Shown here piece by piece: positions 62,093-64,000 of a stretch of DNA of 64,000 nt. Source of the stretch: Cyclobacteriaceae bacterium (GTDB lineage Bacteria > Bacteroidota > Bacteroidia > Cytophagales > Cyclobacteriaceae); NCBI GenBank assembly GCA_019638395.1, contig JAHBTX010000004.1:186001-250000 (forward strand). Direction: 5' to 3'. Numbering within the stretch: the first letter of the stretch is position 1; every line of letters starts with the position of its first letter. The translations under genes were made by a program, and so were the position numbers. Below the pieces are notes generated by a model, which was not told where the DNA came from, did no database searches, and saw nothing but the letters and a program-made list of their open reading frames with translations.

Positions 62093-62725
62093 ATGCCTGG
62101 AATTATCGGACGAAAAGTAGGAATGACCAGCGTATTTGGCTCAGATGGCCAGAATATCGCAGTAACGGTCATTGAAGCAGGCCCTTGTGTTGTCACTCAG
62201 GTTAAGAACCATGAGACGGACGGATACCGGGCTGTGCAGCTTTCCTTCGCAGAGCGAAAGGAAAAGAATACTCCCAAGCCGCTGGTTGGTCATTTCAAAA
62301 AAGCCAACACCAGCCCCAAGAAATCTACAGTTGAATTCAGAGACTTCCGTGCGGAGTTTGAAGGCATTGTAGAATTAGGAAAGGAGATAAAAGTACAAGA
62401 TGTATTTGCCGAAGGCGACTTCGTAGATGCAGTTGGCACCTCGAAAGGTAAAGGCTTTCAAGGTGTAGTAAAACGCCACGGCTTTAGTGGTGTAGGTGGT
62501 CAAACACACGGTCAGCACAACCGCTTAAGAGCTCCTGGTTCTATGGGTAACGCATCTTTTGCGTCACGCGTAATCAAGGGTAAGCGCTTGCCGGGCCGTA
62601 TGGGTACCGACCGTGTAAAGGTTACCAACCTGAAGGTGGTAAAAATTCTGGCCGACAAGAATCTGATCTTGGTAAGTGGCTCAGTACCGGGTGCAAAGAA
62701 TTCAACCATAATCCTGCAGAAGTAA
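62093..62725 (+). CDS. rplC: 50S ribosomal protein L3
   Basis: 210 residues. [15 protein letters not shown] at the start, and [29 protein letters not shown] in the central loop that enters the ribosome core (in pieces). Length and conserved glutamine loop GGQTHGQHN are normal. First gene of this cluster, behind its own promoter; rpsJ (S10), which usually precedes it, is not present here. Its stop overlaps the rplD start by one base. Confidence 0.97.
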   Translation: MPGIIGRKVGMTSVFGSDGQNIAVTVIEAGPCVVTQVKNHETDGYRAVQLSFAERKEKNTPKPLVGHFKKANTSPKKSTVEFRDFRAEFEGIVELGKEIKVQDVFAEGDFVDAVGTSKGKGFQGVVKRHGFSGVGGQTHGQHNRLRAPGSMGNASFASRVIKGKRLPGRMGTDRVKVTNLKVVKILADKNLILVSGSVPGAKNSTIILQK

Positions 62726-63357
62726 TGGAAATAGCAGTTGTAAAACAGAGCGGGGAAAGCACAGGCCGCAAGGTGAGCCTTACCTCAGAGGTATTTGGCA
62801 TTGAGCCGAATGACCATGCTATATGGTTGGATGTAAAGAGTTTTCTGGCTAACCAGCGCCAGGGAACACACAAATCCAAGCAGCGTAATGAAATTTCTGG
62901 TTCTTCTAAGAAGTTAAAGAAGCAGAAGGGAACAGGTGGAGCCCGTGCGGGTAACATCAAGAACCCACAATTCAAAGGAGGTGGACGTATTTTCGGTCCT
63001 ACTCCACGTGATTATTCATTTAAGTTGAATAAGAAAGTAAAAGACCTGGCTCGCAAGTCGGCACTTACTTACAAAGCAAAAGATAATCAGATTGCTATCG
63101 TGGAAGACTTCAACTTTGAAGCTCCCAAGACCAAGCAGTACATAAGTCTGTTAAAGTCATTATCCGTACAGGATAAGAAAACGTTGGTAGTGCTACCTGA
63201 AGTTAAAAAGAACATTGTTCTTTCAGGACGTAACATCCAGAACTCAAAAATAATTACTGCCGATCAGATCAATACCTACGATGTGATCAATGCAGAGCAG
63301 ATTATTCTGGTGGAGAGTTCACTTTCCAAGATCGACAACCTTTTAATTAAACAGTAA
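62725..63357 (+). CDS. rplD: 50S ribosomal protein L4
   Basis: 210 residues. The long exit-tunnel loop has [19 protein letters not shown], and [18 protein letters not shown] follows; both are family hallmarks. Start overlaps rplC stop (TAATG). Primary rRNA-binding protein; in other bacteria also an autoregulator of the S10 operon. Confidence 0.97.
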   Translation: MEIAVVKQSGESTGRKVSLTSEVFGIEPNDHAIWLDVKSFLANQRQGTHKSKQRNEISGSSKKLKKQKGTGGARAGNIKNPQFKGGGRIFGPTPRDYSFKLNKKVKDLARKSALTYKAKDNQIAIVEDFNFEAPKTKQYISLLKSLSVQDKKTLVVLPEVKKNIVLSGRNIQNSKIITADQINTYDVINAEQIILVESSLSKIDNLLIKQ

Positions 63358-63361
63358 TACC

Positions 63362-63649
63362 ATGAGTATCTTAAAACAACCCCTGGTTACTGAGAAAGTT
63401 TCATCCCTGAATGAAAAAGGCAAGTATGGTTTTATTGTAGATGCCGCTGCCAACAAGGTTGAAATCAAGAATGCAGTAGAAAAGATGTATGGTGTAAACG
63501 TGGAACGTGTAAATACCATAAATGTATTGGGCAAGTTCAAAAGCCGCTTTACCAAAGCAGGTGTATTGTCAGGACGCAAGCCCAGCTACAAGAAGGCCAT
63601 TGTAACGTTGGCTGCTGGTGAAGTAATTGATTTTTATAGCAACGTATAA
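63362..63649 (+). CDS. rplW: 50S ribosomal protein L23
   Basis: 95 residues. Conserved start LKQPLVTEKVSSLNEKGKYGF and NKVEIKNAVEKMYGVNVERVNT (in pieces). L23 sits at the tunnel exit and docks trigger factor and SRP. Four bp after rplD and 10 bp before rplB. Confidence 0.96.
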   Translation: MSILKQPLVTEKVSSLNEKGKYGFIVDAAANKVEIKNAVEKMYGVNVERVNTINVLGKFKSRFTKAGVLSGRKPSYKKAIVTLAAGEVIDFYSNV

Positions 63650-63659
63650 ATTCTGAGCA

Positions 63660-64000
63660 ATGGCGTTGAAAAAACTTAGACCTATTACCGCTGGCACACG
63701 GCATAGATTGTCGCCCGGTTTTGAGGATATTACCGAAAGCAAGCCCGAAAAATCATTGGTGGTTACCATCAAGAAAACGGGCGGACGCAACAGTAACGGT
63801 CGTTTAACGATGCGCTACATTGGCGGTGGACACAAACAGAAAATCCGATTGATTGACTTTAAACGCAATCGTTTCGGCATTCCTGCTGTTGTAAAGTCGA
63901 TAGAATACGATCCAACGCGCACAGCACGGATTGCTAAACTATTTTATGCAGATGGTTTCAAATCCTACATTCTTGCACCGCAAGGAATTAAAGTAGGCCA
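63660..64000 (+). CDS. rplB: 50S ribosomal protein L2, N-terminal part (cut by window edge)
   Basis: The visible 113 residues begin [39 protein letters not shown] (about 42-61) and [19 protein letters not shown] fit the RNA-binding domain of L2. The gene continues beyond 64000. Last visible gene of the ribosomal protein operon. Confidence 0.96.
   Translation, partial: MALKKLRPITAGTRHRLSPGFEDITESKPEKSLVVTIKKTGGRNSNGRLTMRYIGGGHKQKIRLIDFKRNRFGIPAVVKSIEYDPTRTARIAKLFYADGFKSYILAPQGIKVG

Overview
The window reads as chromosomal DNA of a Bacteroidota bacterium, most likely of the Cytophagales type. The evidence is a SusC/SusD pair, an STN-type TonB-dependent receptor with a DUF4249 lipoprotein, a protein with a gliding-motility/type IX secretion C-terminal domain (CHU_C), tandem rhomboids behind mutL, a bacillithiol gene (bshA), and promoters of the Bacteroidota form (TTG, 19 nt, TAnnTTTG) before sucD and rplC. 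The genus is not determined.

Layout. 1-5.6 kb, minus strand: a branched-chain amino acid operon ilvE-ilvD-ilvB-ilvN-ilvC (ilvC cut by the window edge). It is headed by what looks like a complete transcription attenuator: a short leader ORF packed with Leu/Ile/Val codons, an intrinsic terminator, and a possible antiterminator pairing. 5.7-13.4 kb, minus: an AAA/DUF4143 ATPase behind operator-like palindromes, a PLP aminotransferase, a large hybrid histidine kinase and a secreted S8 protease. 13.5-13.8 kb, plus: two very small ORFs followed by a strong terminator. 13.8-19.2 kb, minus: a DnaE-type polymerase and DinB (Pol IV). Between them sit a REP-associated tyrosine transposase, six REP-like palindromes and a 7-bp array of about 21 units that begins inside the end of dinB. 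19.3-21.0 kb: cytochrome c, two tRNA-Leu genes with a fragment of a tRNA 3' end, a small membrane protein and tRNA-Thr. 20.8-27.4 kb: an Rrf2 regulator next to a 1-Cys peroxiredoxin, a CHU_C surface protein, RlmD and SucD.

28.0-38.3 kb, plus: outer-membrane uptake genes (SusC/SusD; then STN-TonB receptor, DUF4249 lipoprotein and an unusual protein with a plug-like tail). 38.3-44.4 kb, minus: PhoH, an AlbA_2 protein, a MoxR/ChlI-type ATPase with its VWA partner, and BshA. 44.6-47.3 kb, minus: a GH3-serine hydrolase fusion whose GH3 half appears catalytically dead. 47.4-51.2 kb, plus: small membrane protein, MutL and two rhomboids. 51.2-55.8 kb, minus: a small membrane protein, a doubly broken pseudogene, two uncharacterised secreted proteins and RlmN. 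55.8-59.8 kb, plus: a DUF1611-epimerase pair, then a redoxin-like protein with a cytochrome c/copper monooxygenase-like protein. 59.8-61.8 kb, minus: FecCD/FecE-type transporter subunits. 62.0 kb to the end, plus: rplC-rplD-rplW-rplB.

The best candidates for follow-up are the ilv attenuator, the REP/RAYT element with its heptamer array between the two polymerase genes, the small-ORF pair at 13.5 kb, the dead-GH3 fusion, and the receptor/DUF4249/plug-tail trio. All functional calls rest on motif reading by eye; no database search was run.
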